The translations under genes were made by a program, and so were the position numbers. Below, piece after piece: positions 1-8,203 of a DNA stretch of 64,000 bases; the first letter of the stretch is position 1, and every line of letters begins with the position of its first letter. The notes below the pieces were generated by a model. That model was given only the letters and a program-made list of their open reading frames with translations. It was not told the origin of the DNA and made no database searches. The stretch comes from CAYNRG01 sp047973125 (GTDB lineage Bacteria > Bacillota_I > Bacilli_A > Erysipelotrichales > Erysipelotrichaceae): positions 1 to 64,000 of the forward strand of contig JBKEBK010000023.1 of assembly GCA_047973125.1 (NCBI GenBank), given 5' to 3'.

Positions 1-111
1 GTAATGTATTATAATGTCATCTGTTCTGTAGCATTAATCTTAAGTATTATATTATCTAGTTTACTACTTATAAGAATGATTAGAAAGGAAGTTACAAGGA
101 ATATAAAATGA
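1..111 (+). CDS. C-terminal end of a membrane protein (5' truncated by window edge)
   Basis: An open frame runs from the first base to a TGA at 109-111 and encodes 36 residues. About 22 hydrophobic residues rich in Ile, Leu and Ser are followed by a basic tail ending RKEVTRNIK. This looks like the last transmembrane helix of a polytopic protein with a positively charged cytoplasmic end. The stop overlaps an ATG at 108 that opens a short ABC-ATPase-like peptide, so it may be an ABC permease, but too little is present to name a family. It could also be chance coding. Confidence 0.4.
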   Translation, partial: VMYYNVICSVALILSIILSSLLLIRMIRKEVTRNIK

Positions 112-155
112 ATAAAATAATTGAGTTAAAAAGTATTAAAAAAGAAATTTGGTGA
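108..155 (+). pseudogene. Possible remnant of an ABC transporter ATPase gene
   Basis: An ATG overlapping the preceding stop (ATGA arrangement) opens a 15-codon frame reading MNKIIELKSIKKEIW, then TGA. The start resembles the first beta strand of many ABC ATPases (IELKxIxK). A purine-rich AAGGAA lies upstream. Nothing recognisable continues after the stop in any frame before the terminator at 196. This fits a gene truncated to its first codons, but a short chance ORF is equally possible. Confidence 0.25.
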
Positions 156-195
156 TTGAATTATAACGCTGAAATCTAATTAGTTTGGTGTTGTT

Positions 196-224
196 GGTAT
201 AGAATAAATGTCTATACCTTTTTA
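196..224 (+). terminator. Rho-independent terminator
   Basis: GGTATAGA (196-203) pairs perfectly with TCTATACC (211-218) across a 7-nt loop and is followed by a T run. It closes the transcript entering from the left and separates it from rsmG. Confidence 0.8.
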
Positions 225-276
225 TTTATCAAAAGGGGAAATTATCTAAAATATTAATAGAGAAATGGTGTTAATT

Positions 277-286
277 TTGCTATAAT
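277..286 (+). promoter_or_regulatory. Extended -10 promoter of the rsmG-noc-par operon
   Basis: A perfect TATAAT at 281-286 is preceded by TG one base upstream (TGCTATAAT), an extended -10 element. No good -35 is visible at 17-nt spacing. It lies about 20 nt before the rsmG start. Confidence 0.55.
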
Positions 287-305
287 AAAAAAAGGGGGAA
301 AGAGT

Positions 306-1004
306 GTGAAAAAGGAAGAATTTATTAAACTATGTGCTAAAAGTAATTTATTGTTATCTAATGTACAGACTCAACAGTTTTTAGATTATGCTAAGCTTAT
401 AAAAGAGTACAATGAAAAGATAAACTTGACCTCGATTGTTGAGTTAGAAGAAGTTTTAGATAAGCATTTCTATGATTCGCTTTTGCCATCTTTCTCATAT
501 GATTTTAAGGGGTGTCTTTGTGATGTTGGTGCTGGAGCAGGGCTTCCATCAATTCCATTAAAGATTGCTTATCCTGATTTAGAGGTAGTAATTATAGAGC
601 CAATTTTAAAAAGAGTTAAGTTTTTAAATGAAGTAATTAAGATTCTAGATTTAAAAGGTATTAAATGCATAAATGCAAGAAGTGAGGATTATGTAAAGAA
701 TCATCGAGAGTCTTTTGATATAGTAAGTGCAAGGGCTGTTGCTTCTTTGGATATACTTTCTGAGTTGTGTATCCCTTTAGTAAAAAAAGGTGGTATATTT
801 CTTGCGATGAAGGGGTCTAAAGCTGATGAGGAGCTCGTTCACTCTAAAAATGCTTACACTGTTTTAGGGTGTGAATTAGAGAAAAAAGAGAGTAGCTTTT
901 TAAATGATAAGTCTACTAGAAATAATTTATTTTTTAGAAAAGTAAAGAATACTCCTAAAAAATATCCTAGAGGTTATGCTCAAATTAAGAAAAATCCATT
1001 ATAA
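306..1004 (+). CDS. rsmG: 16S rRNA (guanine-N7) methyltransferase RsmG (GidB)
   Basis: RsmG uses S-adenosylmethionine to methylate N7 of a guanine in the 530 loop of 16S rRNA. The 232-residue product has the family length. It carries the SAM-binding glycine motif DVGAGAGLPSIPLKI (about residues 73-87), the acidic segment VVIIEP after strand 2, and SARAVASLD further on. The start is GTG at 306, preceded by AGGGGG at 292-297. It is the first gene of an apparent operon with noc, parA and parB, an arrangement typical near the Firmicute chromosome origin, although mnmG is not visible upstream. Confidence 0.95.
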   Translation: MKKEEFIKLCAKSNLLLSNVQTQQFLDYAKLIKEYNEKINLTSIVELEEVLDKHFYDSLLPSFSYDFKGCLCDVGAGAGLPSIPLKIAYPDLEVVIIEPILKRVKFLNEVIKILDLKGIKCINARSEDYVKNHRESFDIVSARAVASLDILSELCIPLVKKGGIFLAMKGSKADEELVHSKNAYTVLGCELEKKESSFLNDKSTRNNLFFRKVKNTPKKYPRGYAQIKKNPL

Positions 1005-1016
1005 AGGAGTAAAAGT

Positions 1017-1784
1017 GTGAAACAGTTATTAAATATACCAATTATTAAAATAAGGGCAAATAGGTATCAGCCCAGGGTGCAGTTCAATGATAAATCTTTA
1101 AGTGAATTGGCTGATTCAATTAAAGAGAATGGCATTATTCAGCCAATTACTGTTAGAGAATATGGAGATGATGAATATGAGATCATTGCTGGAGAGCGTC
1201 GTTATCGTGCAGCAATGATTGCTAAAAAGAAGGAAATACCTTGTTATATTATTGATGCTAGTGAACAAAATGCAAGGCAGAGTGCTCTTGTTGAAAATAT
1301 TCAAAGAGAAAATTTGACTCCTATTGAAGAGGCAGTTGCATATGTTCAAATTATGAAGCACTCATCAATTACACAGAGTGAGTTATCTAAGAAAGTTGGT
1401 AAGTCGCAATCGACAATTGCGAATAAAATAAGATTGTTAAATTTACCAATTGAAGTTAAAAATGGATTATCACAAAGAATAATTACTGAAAGACATGCTC
1501 GATCTCTTTTATCACTTCCAAGTGATAAAATGGTTGATGCATACAACTTTATAGTAAAAAAAGGCTATAACGTTTTACAGACAGTTGGTTATGTTGAAGA
1601 AAAATTGAATGAGAGTCCTAAAAAAAATAAAAGGGTTACAAAAGGAAGATCAAAAAATGCTCAGATTGGTATTAATAGTGTCAATGAGTGTGTTGCAAAA
1701 ATAAAACAGGCGGGGATTAATGTTACATCAGAGTTGGTTGATGATACTGATGGAGTAAAAATTATCATTAAGTTTCCAAATTAA
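1017..1784 (+). CDS. noc: Nucleoid occlusion protein Noc (ParB family)
   Basis: Noc is a ParB paralogue that binds DNA and keeps the division septum off the nucleoid. The 255-residue protein has the ParB N-terminal fold with the CTP-binding box GERRYRAA (about 60-67), ENIQRENL, and a helix-turn-helix with GKSQSTIANKIRLLNLP, whose recognition helix is of Noc rather than Spo0J type. It sits between rsmG and parA as in Bacillus. The start is GTG at 1017 with AAAGGAG just upstream. Distinguishing Noc from Spo0J rests on position and the recognition helix. Confidence 0.88.
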   Translation: MKQLLNIPIIKIRANRYQPRVQFNDKSLSELADSIKENGIIQPITVREYGDDEYEIIAGERRYRAAMIAKKKEIPCYIIDASEQNARQSALVENIQRENLTPIEEAVAYVQIMKHSSITQSELSKKVGKSQSTIANKIRLLNLPIEVKNGLSQRIITERHARSLLSLPSDKMVDAYNFIVKKGYNVLQTVGYVEEKLNESPKKNKRVTKGRSKNAQIGINSVNECVAKIKQAGINVTSELVDDTDGVKIIIKFPN

Positions 1785-1800
1785 GGATTGGGTGGAAAAT

Positions 1801-2577
1801 ATGGGAAAAATAATAGCAATAGCAAATCAAAAAGGTGGGGTTGGTAAGACCACAACTAGTTTAAATTTAGCATCAGGATTAGCATATCTTAATTGTAAGG
1901 TTTTACTTGTGGATTTTGATCCTCAAGGTAATGCTTCTCAAGGAATTGGGGCTAAGAAAAATAATCCAAAGAAAAGTGCTTATGATATGTTACTTGGAGA
2001 ATGCAGCGTTAAGGATGTTACAGTTAAATTATCACAACCTCCAATGGATGTTGTAACTGCAAATATCTCACTTTCAGGTGCTGATTTGGAAATGTCTCAA
2101 ATTGAGGAGCGAGAGAAATTACTTAAGAATAAATTGGATGTTATAAAGGATGATTATGACTATATTATTATTGATTGTCCGCCATCTTTGGGCCTATTAA
2201 ATACCAATGCTTTAAGTGCAGCTGATACAGTTATTATTCCAGTACAGTGTGAATATTACGCTTTGGAAGGGTTAACTCAGCTTTTAAGTACTATTAGGCT
2301 AGTTCAAAGGATGTTTAATAAAAAACTTAATATTGAGGGTGTATTACTAACAATGTTTGATGCTCGAACAAAATTATCAACAGAGGTAAGACAAGAGGTA
2401 AGAAAGTATTTTAAGGATAGGGTTTATAGTACAGTAATTCCAAGAAATATTAAATTATCGGAGGCTCCAAGTTGCGAAAAGTCAATTTTTGATTATGATG
2501 TTAAGTCTGAGGGAGCTCGGGCTTATGCAAATCTTGCAAGAGAGGTTATTAATGCTTCTTTGAAGGAGAATAAGTAA
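1801..2577 (+). CDS. parA: Chromosome partitioning ATPase ParA/Soj
   Basis: ParA/Soj is a deviant Walker ATPase that works with ParB in chromosome segregation and replication control. The chosen ATG gives a start MGKIIAIANQKGGVGKTTT, with the deviant Walker A KGGVGKTT about 12 residues in, then LLVDFDPQGNAS (switch region) and IIIDCPPSLG (Walker B). The C-terminal PRNIKLSEAPS is typical of Soj. An in-frame GTG at 1792 with AAGGA upstream could add three residues. Its TAA overlaps the ATG of parB (TAATG), so the two are translationally coupled. Confidence 0.94.
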   Translation: MGKIIAIANQKGGVGKTTTSLNLASGLAYLNCKVLLVDFDPQGNASQGIGAKKNNPKKSAYDMLLGECSVKDVTVKLSQPPMDVVTANISLSGADLEMSQIEEREKLLKNKLDVIKDDYDYIIIDCPPSLGLLNTNALSAADTVIIPVQCEYYALEGLTQLLSTIRLVQRMFNKKLNIEGVLLTMFDARTKLSTEVRQEVRKYFKDRVYSTVIPRNIKLSEAPSCEKSIFDYDVKSEGARAYANLAREVINASLKENK

Positions 2578-3449
2578 TGAGTGAGAAAAATAAGAAGTTA
2601 GGAAAAGGATTAAGTAGTATCTTTGGGGATGATCTAAATGATGTGATTGAGGATATCCAACATGGAAGATCTGAATATGGAAAGGCTAATGAAATAAGTG
2701 TTAGTGAAATAAGAGCAAACCCGTATCAGCCAAGAGTTAATTTTGATGTAGATGCTCTTAATGAATTATCAGATTCAATAAAGGAACATGGAGTATTTAC
2801 TCCAATTCTTGTTCGCAAATCGCTTCAAGGGTATGAGATTATTGCTGGTGAGAGAAGATGGCGAGCAACCAAAAAGGCTAAGCTAAAAACAATTCCGGCA
2901 ATGGTTGTTGAATTTAGTGATGAGCAAATGATGGAAGTTTCTATTTTAGAGAATGTTCAAAGGGAAAATCTAAATCCAATTGAAGAGGCTATGGCTTATC
3001 ACAACTTAGCAAAAAGACTTAACTATACTCAAGATACAGTTGCCCAAAGACTTGGTAAATCTAGAGTCTATGTAGCAAATATGACAAGACTTTTAAAACT
3101 TCCAGAAGTAATTCAGAAAATGGTTATTGATAAAAAGATTTCAATGGGTCATGCAAGATGTTTAATTTCACTTAGTGAAGATGATGCTGTGTATATTGCT
3201 GAAATGGTTGTTAGTGATAACTTATCAGTAAGAGAAACTGAAAATCTTGTAAAAAGATATAATAATGAAGATAAAAAAGCATCAAAAAAAGTTATAGAGA
3301 AAAATCCACATTTGATAAGTGTGGAGAATTATATGAAATCAAAACTGCAGACATCAGTAATTATTGAAAATGGTAAGATTCAAATTAGTTATAGTGGTGA
3401 TGATGATTTAAATAGAATTTTAGAAATAATTGGTTGTATCGAAGAATAA
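2577..3449 (+). CDS. parB: Chromosome partitioning protein ParB/Spo0J
   Basis: ParB/Spo0J loads at parS sites, slides as a CTP clamp and partners ParA. The 290-residue protein has the N-terminal KKLGKGLSSIFGDD segment that contacts ParA, the ParB box with GERRWRATKKA, ENVQRENLNPIEEA, a helix-turn-helix with RLGKSRVYVANMTRLLKLP, and a C-terminal dimerisation domain. It starts on the ATG overlapping the parA stop, with AAGGAGAA upstream inside parA. It ends the operon, which closes on a strong hairpin. No canonical parS was found nearby by eye. Confidence 0.94.
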   Translation: MSEKNKKLGKGLSSIFGDDLNDVIEDIQHGRSEYGKANEISVSEIRANPYQPRVNFDVDALNELSDSIKEHGVFTPILVRKSLQGYEIIAGERRWRATKKAKLKTIPAMVVEFSDEQMMEVSILENVQRENLNPIEEAMAYHNLAKRLNYTQDTVAQRLGKSRVYVANMTRLLKLPEVIQKMVIDKKISMGHARCLISLSEDDAVYIAEMVVSDNLSVRETENLVKRYNNEDKKASKKVIEKNPHLISVENYMKSKLQTSVIIENGKIQISYSGDDDLNRILEIIGCIEE

Positions 3450-3470
3450 AGCTCAAGATTGAGCTTTATT
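3445..3470 (+). terminator. Hairpin ending the rsmG-noc-par operon
   Basis: AATAAAGCTCAA (3445-3456) pairs perfectly with TTGAGCTTTATT (3459-3470) and includes the parB stop codon. There is no long T run afterwards, so it may be a weak terminator or an mRNA-stabilising element; the next gene begins 18 nt later. Confidence 0.6.
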
Positions 3471-3487
3471 AATTTAGGAGGGAAATA

Positions 3488-4339
3488 ATGAGTAAAGGAT
3501 ATATCTATGCTTTTTTATCGGTAATAGTTATGAGTTTTGCTACTATTTTGAATTCGATTTTCATAAGTGATATATCAAATTATACAGCAGTATTTATAAA
3601 TAGCTGTACGGTCCTTTGTATTATTTTAATACAAAGGATTACTCTTAAAGAAAAAATAATAAAGAAAAAATTTAATGTCACTATTATTTTTATGTCGCTA
3701 TTTAATTTAATTGGCTTATTATTAATGTATGAATCAGTTAGACTATTAGGGGCCAGTACTTATGGATTTATTAGTAGAATATCTATTGTATTCTCACTTA
3801 TTATTGGAATTTTTATTTTAAAGGAACAATCAAAGATATCTATTTTGGGTATCCTACTTACTATAATTGGTATTATAGTTATGAGATACGCTAATATTGA
3901 TGGAGCAAGTGCTAAGGGAATAATTATGACTTTAGGATTTGCTTTTAGTGTATCAATTAGTAATGCCCTTGCAAAAAAGGCAAGTGAGTATACCCCTAAT
4001 GAAAAACTTCTTTATAACAACATTTTAATTTTTATTATAATGTTTATATACATGTTAATAACAAAAGAATATGCAATAGCTTCTTATAAAATTGATACTG
4101 TATTAATATTTGTTATCTCAGCATTTCTAAATGGATTTTTGGGAATGAAATTTTATTATCTTGCCTTAAAGTATAAAGATTTTACATCAGTTACCCTTAT
4201 TAGAACTACAAGTCCAATATTTACATTTATAATTGCTGATATCATTTTAAAATTAAGTATTATTACCAAACAAAAGTTACTAGGAGGAACTCTTATCTTA
4301 ATTGGTGTAGTTTTAGTATTATTAAAAAAGAGAAAGTAG
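3488..4339 (+). CDS. EamA/DMT-family transporter
   Basis: This 283-residue, very hydrophobic protein has about ten predicted membrane helices in two repeats, the layout of drug/metabolite transporter (EamA) proteins. Helices begin at YIYAFLSVIVMSFA and the end is LGGTLILIGVVLVLLKKRK. The segment LLGASTYGFISRISIVFSLIIG fits the repeat-end signature of EamA domains. A GGAGG site at about 3478-3482 precedes the ATG. Members export metabolites or drugs; the substrate here cannot be predicted. It may be read through from the par operon. Confidence 0.8.
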   Translation: MSKGYIYAFLSVIVMSFATILNSIFISDISNYTAVFINSCTVLCIILIQRITLKEKIIKKKFNVTIIFMSLFNLIGLLLMYESVRLLGASTYGFISRISIVFSLIIGIFILKEQSKISILGILLTIIGIIVMRYANIDGASAKGIIMTLGFAFSVSISNALAKKASEYTPNEKLLYNNILIFIIMFIYMLITKEYAIASYKIDTVLIFVISAFLNGFLGMKFYYLALKYKDFTSVTLIRTTSPIFTFIIADIILKLSIITKQKLLGGTLILIGVVLVLLKKRK

Positions 4340-4389
4340 AAATATATTTAATTATTTAGTATAATAGAGATAGCTTATGGAGGTATTAT

Positions 4390-4995
4390 ATGGATATTAT
4401 ATTCAACATTGGTGTAAGAGTAATAGCATTTATTCTTTTACCATTTCTATATTGGAGATCATTGAAGGGTAGAAAAAAAGGATTTTTTGATTGGATTAAT
4501 ATTAAATTTCCTAAATTTAAAAGTAAGGAATTAATTGATTTAATAATAATTTCATTTTGTATAATCGTTTATATTGTATTCTTATATGACTTTATTATTT
4601 ATAAGTATGCAGATATTACAAAATTTAGTATTATAAAGTTTAGTAATTATGAGGTAGGAACAATTATCTCAATTATTATTTATTCATTCTTCCAAATTGC
4701 TTTAGGAGAAGAAATCTTTTTCAGAGGGTTTATCAAAAAGTTTTTCTCAGATAGATTAGGCTATTTTATAGGGAATGTAATTCAAGCAATTTTATATGGT
4801 TTATTTTATTTACTAATACTTAGAACTTCTCTTTCATTACCATTTCTTATTGGAGTTATAGCTTGTAAAGTGGTAATTGGATATGCTTTAGCAATGGTTA
4901 ATGAGAAAAAAGCTAAAGGATCAATCATCACTAGCTTCTTAATTTCAGGTTTAGCTAATACCTTTAGTATTTTATTATTTATATTTTTATTCTAA
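4390..4995 (+). CDS. CPBP/CAAX-like membrane protein with incomplete catalytic motifs
   Basis: The 201-residue product has about five or six hydrophobic helices and the CPBP motif 1 EEIFFRGF (about residues 108-115), which marks Abi/CAAX-protease-like intramembrane peptidases. The later family motifs normally supply metal-binding histidines (FxxxH and HxxxN/B). Here the matching segments appear to read LYGLFYLL and SGLANTF without histidine. The protein may be a non-catalytic relative, or the alignment by eye may be off. GGAGGT precedes the ATG, and a TATAAT-like sequence lies at 4360-4365. Confidence 0.6.
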   Translation: MDIIFNIGVRVIAFILLPFLYWRSLKGRKKGFFDWINIKFPKFKSKELIDLIIISFCIIVYIVFLYDFIIYKYADITKFSIIKFSNYEVGTIISIIIYSFFQIALGEEIFFRGFIKKFFSDRLGYFIGNVIQAILYGLFYLLILRTSLSLPFLIGVIACKVVIGYALAMVNEKKAKGSIITSFLISGLANTFSILLFIFLF

Positions 4996-5016
4996 GATCA
5001 AAAATTTTGATCTTTT
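4994..5016. terminator. Bidirectional terminator between convergent genes
   Basis: A palindrome of AAGATCAAAA and TTTTGATCTT (4994-5014) contains the stop codons of both convergent genes. T runs follow on each strand, so it can end transcription from the CPBP gene and from the helicase gene. Confidence 0.75.
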
Positions 5017-6398
5017 CTTTTGATTTCAACTTTTCTTCTTTTTCCTTTAATAGAAATAAAATGCAAGGCATTAATTACTTCACTACTGGTATTTAATAAT
5101 GTAACAGTTGTAAAAGAATTTTGAATGTTAATTATACCGATATTTTCATATGGCACAGAGTTATTACATAATGCTCCTACAATGTCACTAGATCTAATCT
5201 TATCTTTTTTACCACATCTTATAAATAGTGAACAGTTTTTTTCTTCAAGGTTACGGTTTTTATTTTCTTTTAATAATGGCTTATCTAATGAATTATTAAA
5301 TTTCTTATTAAAGATAAAGGGTTGGGTATTTTCTAGAATTTGATCTTTTATATTAGACTTATCATCGTCATTAGATAAGACAATTGAGATACCACTTTTA
5401 TTATTTCTAGATGTTCTTCCGGACCTGTGGATGTAGCTATCAAAATCTATTGGAAGGCGATAGTGTATTACAAGTGAGACATCATCGACATCAATTCCTC
5501 TAGCACAGACATTGGTACTTACTAAGATTCTTATTTTTCCTTTTTTAAACTTATCAATTGTTTGATTACGTTTTTTCTGATCTAATGCTCCATGAAGATA
5601 AGAAACTAAGTAATCCTTTTTATTTAAATTATAAAATATTTCTTCAGTTTCCTTTTGAGTATTAGCAAATATAAAACAAGAGGTAACCTTATTATAATTA
5701 AGGAGCTTATCTAAATCTTGATCAATGTTTTGACTATTATAATAATAAGATTTAATATCTTGATTTATTTCTTTGGGATCATTTAGTCTTATGTTAATTG
5801 GATTATTGAGCTCTAAGAAATCAAAGGAATCAATGTTATCTAAGGTAGCTGAAAATAGCCATGTTTGCTTTGGTGAAATCATTGATCTTAATTCTATTAC
5901 TTGTTCTAAAAGTCCATTTTGAACAAGTTCACAGGCTTCATCAAGGATAAAGTTATCAATATATTTTAAATCAATTGTATCCATATTAATTAAGTCGATA
6001 ATTCTTCCTGGTGTACAAATAATTACTTGGCATCTTTGTTTTAGTTGAAGTATTTGACTTTTATAGGGCATTTTACCAACACATAAAACGGCATGGACTT
6101 TTTTATAGATTGCAAGGGAGTTAAATTCGACGTGAATTTGCTGGGCTAGCTCTCTTGTAGGGGCAACAATTATGGTTGTAGGATTTTTATCTTCAAAGCT
6201 TAACTGCTCAATTAATGGTATACAAAAAGCAGCAGTTTTACCTGATCCTGTTTTTGCTTGAATGATGTGATCATTACCTTTTAAAAGGGAAGGTATACAA
6301 GCTTGTTGAACTGGTGTACAGCTAATATAGTTACGCTGTTCAATTGCTTTTTTTAATTTATCATCGATATTTATGTCTTTAAATTTTAATTTTTTCAT
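4998..6398 (-). CDS. DbpA-like DEAD-box RNA helicase (motif II reads DEAC)
   Basis: An ATP-dependent RNA helicase of 466 residues. Core motifs in order are the Q-motif region, motif I AKTGSGKTAAF, PTRELAQQ (Ia), TPGR (Ib), motif II LDEAC, SATL (III), ARGID (V) and HRSGRTSR (VI). The C-terminal 80 residues resemble the DbpA RNA-binding domain, which in DbpA directs the enzyme to 23S rRNA hairpin 92, so a role in 50S assembly is likely. Motif II is DEAC instead of DEAD (TGT codon, about 5938-5949), and motif VI is TSR rather than TGR. It is transcribed alone. Confidence 0.88.
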   Translation of the reverse strand: MKKLKFKDINIDDKLKKAIEQRNYISCTPVQQACIPSLLKGNDHIIQAKTGSGKTAAFCIPLIEQLSFEDKNPTTIIVAPTRELAQQIHVEFNSLAIYKKVHAVLCVGKMPYKSQILQLKQRCQVIICTPGRIIDLINMDTIDLKYIDNFILDEACELVQNGLLEQVIELRSMISPKQTWLFSATLDNIDSFDFLELNNPINIRLNDPKEINQDIKSYYYNSQNIDQDLDKLLNYNKVTSCFIFANTQKETEEIFYNLNKKDYLVSYLHGALDQKKRNQTIDKFKKGKIRILVSTNVCARGIDVDDVSLVIHYRLPIDFDSYIHRSGRTSRNNKSGISIVLSNDDDKSNIKDQILENTQPFIFNKKFNNSLDKPLLKENKNRNLEEKNCSLFIRCGKKDKIRSSDIVGALCNNSVPYENIGIINIQNSFTTVTLLNTSSEVINALHFISIKGKRRKVEIKRKDQNF

Positions 6399-6481
6399 AG
6401 CTTAAGTTTATTATTGTTTGCTGATATTTACAAGCAAATTTAATAATATTGTGGTAAAATTAAATGATAAGGAGTACAACT

Positions 6482-7801
6482 ATGAATGATACAATTGTTG
6501 CAATATCTACATCTTTACAAGAGGGTGCAGTGGCAATTATCAGATTAAGTGGTGATGATGCTATTGATATAGTTAATAAGATCTTTACTAAAGATCTAAG
6601 TAAAATTAAATCACATACCATTAACTATGGCTTTATTAAAGATGATGCGGAAATTGTTGATGAAGTACTAGTTAGTGTTTTTAAATCTCCTAAAAGTTAT
6701 ACAACAGAAGATATTGTTGAAATAAACTCTCATGGAGGCATTATTGTTACTAAAAGAATTTTACAGCTTTGTTTAGCCTTTGGAGCAAGACTTGCGAATA
6801 AGGGAGAGTTTACTAAAAGAGCGTTTATTAATGGTAGAATTGATTTAATTCAAGCAGAATCAGTAATGGATTTACTCAGTGCTAAAAACATCACTGCATC
6901 AAAGGCGGCAATCTCAGGAATTCAAGGAGCAGTTAGTGATTTGATTAATCCATTATGCAATGATTTAATTGAGATGATTGCTACAATTGAGGTTAATATT
7001 GATTATCCAGAATATGAAGATATTCAAAAGATTTCAGAAGATATTATTTATCCTAAGGCTAAAGAATGGTTATTAAAGATTGAGAAAATAATTGAAATGT
7101 CACAGTCGGCTTGTATGATAAGAAAGGGCATTAAAACAGCAATTATTGGTAAGCCCAATGTTGGTAAGAGTAGCTTATTAAATGCTCTATTAAAAGAGGA
7201 TAAGGCCATTGTTACAGAGCATGCAGGGACTACAAGAGATATTGTTGAGGGTGAAATAATGTTTGGAAATATTTTACTTAAACTTCTTGATACTGCAGGG
7301 ATCAGAGAAACAAATGATGAAATTGAGAAAATTGGTATAGAAAAATCTAGAAAGATAATTGATGAAGCTGATTTATGTCTTGTAGTATTGGATGGCTCAA
7401 AAGCAATTGATCAAGAAGATGAAATACTAATTAAGGCAACTGATCATAAAAATAGAATAATTGTTTATAATAAAAAAGATTTAGCAATAAAAGAAGGAAT
7501 ATGTATTAGTTCTAAGAATCAAGATTTAAAGGCTTTAGAGGATGAAATTATCAAACGCTTTGAAAAGGAAGTTCATGTAAGCTCAGAGGTAACATTAATT
7601 AATGAGCGACAAATTGCTCTAGCCTTAGCTGCTAAGATGGCCATGAAAGATGCTATTTTAGCCATAGAGAATGGGTTAGAGTTAGATTTAGTAACAATAG
7701 ATTTACAGAAAGGGTATAGAAGCATGAAGGAGATATTAGGTGAAGTTAGTAAGGATGATTTACTAGATACCCTATTTAGTCGCTTCTGCTTAGGTAAGTA
7801 A
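6482..7801 (+). CDS. mnmE: tRNA modification GTPase MnmE
   Basis: MnmE, with MnmG, installs the 5-carboxymethylaminomethyl group on wobble U34 of tRNAs. It has the N-terminal tetrahydrofolate-binding domain (DTIVAISTSLQEGAVAIIRLSG), the helical domain, an inserted G domain with Walker A GKPNVGKSS, G2/G3 signals GTTRDIVEG and LLDTAGIR, NKKD (G4), and the invariant C-terminal FCLGK carrying the catalytic cysteine. The ATG at 6482 is chosen because AAGGAG ends 7-8 nt upstream; an in-frame ATG at 6464 has no site. Three bases separate it from the RDD gene. Confidence 0.96.
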   Translation: MNDTIVAISTSLQEGAVAIIRLSGDDAIDIVNKIFTKDLSKIKSHTINYGFIKDDAEIVDEVLVSVFKSPKSYTTEDIVEINSHGGIIVTKRILQLCLAFGARLANKGEFTKRAFINGRIDLIQAESVMDLLSAKNITASKAAISGIQGAVSDLINPLCNDLIEMIATIEVNIDYPEYEDIQKISEDIIYPKAKEWLLKIEKIIEMSQSACMIRKGIKTAIIGKPNVGKSSLLNALLKEDKAIVTEHAGTTRDIVEGEIMFGNILLKLLDTAGIRETNDEIEKIGIEKSRKIIDEADLCLVVLDGSKAIDQEDEILIKATDHKNRIIVYNKKDLAIKEGICISSKNQDLKALEDEIIKRFEKEVHVSSEVTLINERQIALALAAKMAMKDAILAIENGLELDLVTIDLQKGYRSMKEILGEVSKDDLLDTLFSRFCLGK

Positions 7802-7804
7802 ATA

Positions 7805-8203
7805 ATGGAGAATATCGTATTTAAAAGAATAATGGCAGCTATAATTGATGTTTTAATCATTTCGATTCCTTTAAGGATTATCTTTTTTATAATCATTTTA
7901 ATATTTCCACCATTAGGAATATTTTATGCAATGGTAGCCTCAATACTATATTTTATGATGGAAATGGGCTTGTATCTTGCAAATTTAGATACTATTGGAA
8001 AGATGATTATGAAGATTAGGGTGGTTGATGCAAACAGAAAAAAAGTTACAATTGAAATGATGGCATTAAGAACTCTTATTAAATCATTTTCAATATTTTT
8101 CATTCTTGGAATAATATCTTGGATTTCAGTAGTTATGATTATGTTTAACTATCACGCTCTTCATGATTTAGCATCAAGGACAATTGTATGTCACAAGAAT
8201 TAG
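7805..8203 (+). CDS. RDD-family membrane protein
   Basis: A 132-residue integral membrane protein of the RDD family. The N-terminal FKRIMAAIIDVLIISIPLRII fits the first RDD helix with its conserved Arg and Asp. A second hydrophobic region contains FPPLGIFY, followed by GKMIMKIRVVDANRK, the usual linker between helices, then a third helix and the ending HDLASRTIV typical of the family. Its function is unknown; relatives have been linked to ion transport. It lies between mnmE and tatD and overlaps tatD by 16 nt. Confidence 0.82.
   Translation: MENIVFKRIMAAIIDVLIISIPLRIIFFIIILIFPPLGIFYAMVASILYFMMEMGLYLANLDTIGKMIMKIRVVDANRKKVTIEMMALRTLIKSFSIFFILGIISWISVVMIMFNYHALHDLASRTIVCHKN

Noticed and set aside
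1017..3449. A parS or Noc-binding palindrome near parAB.
   Set aside because: No TGTTTCACGTGAAACA-like or ATTTCCCGGGAAAT-like sequence was seen by eye in this stretch.
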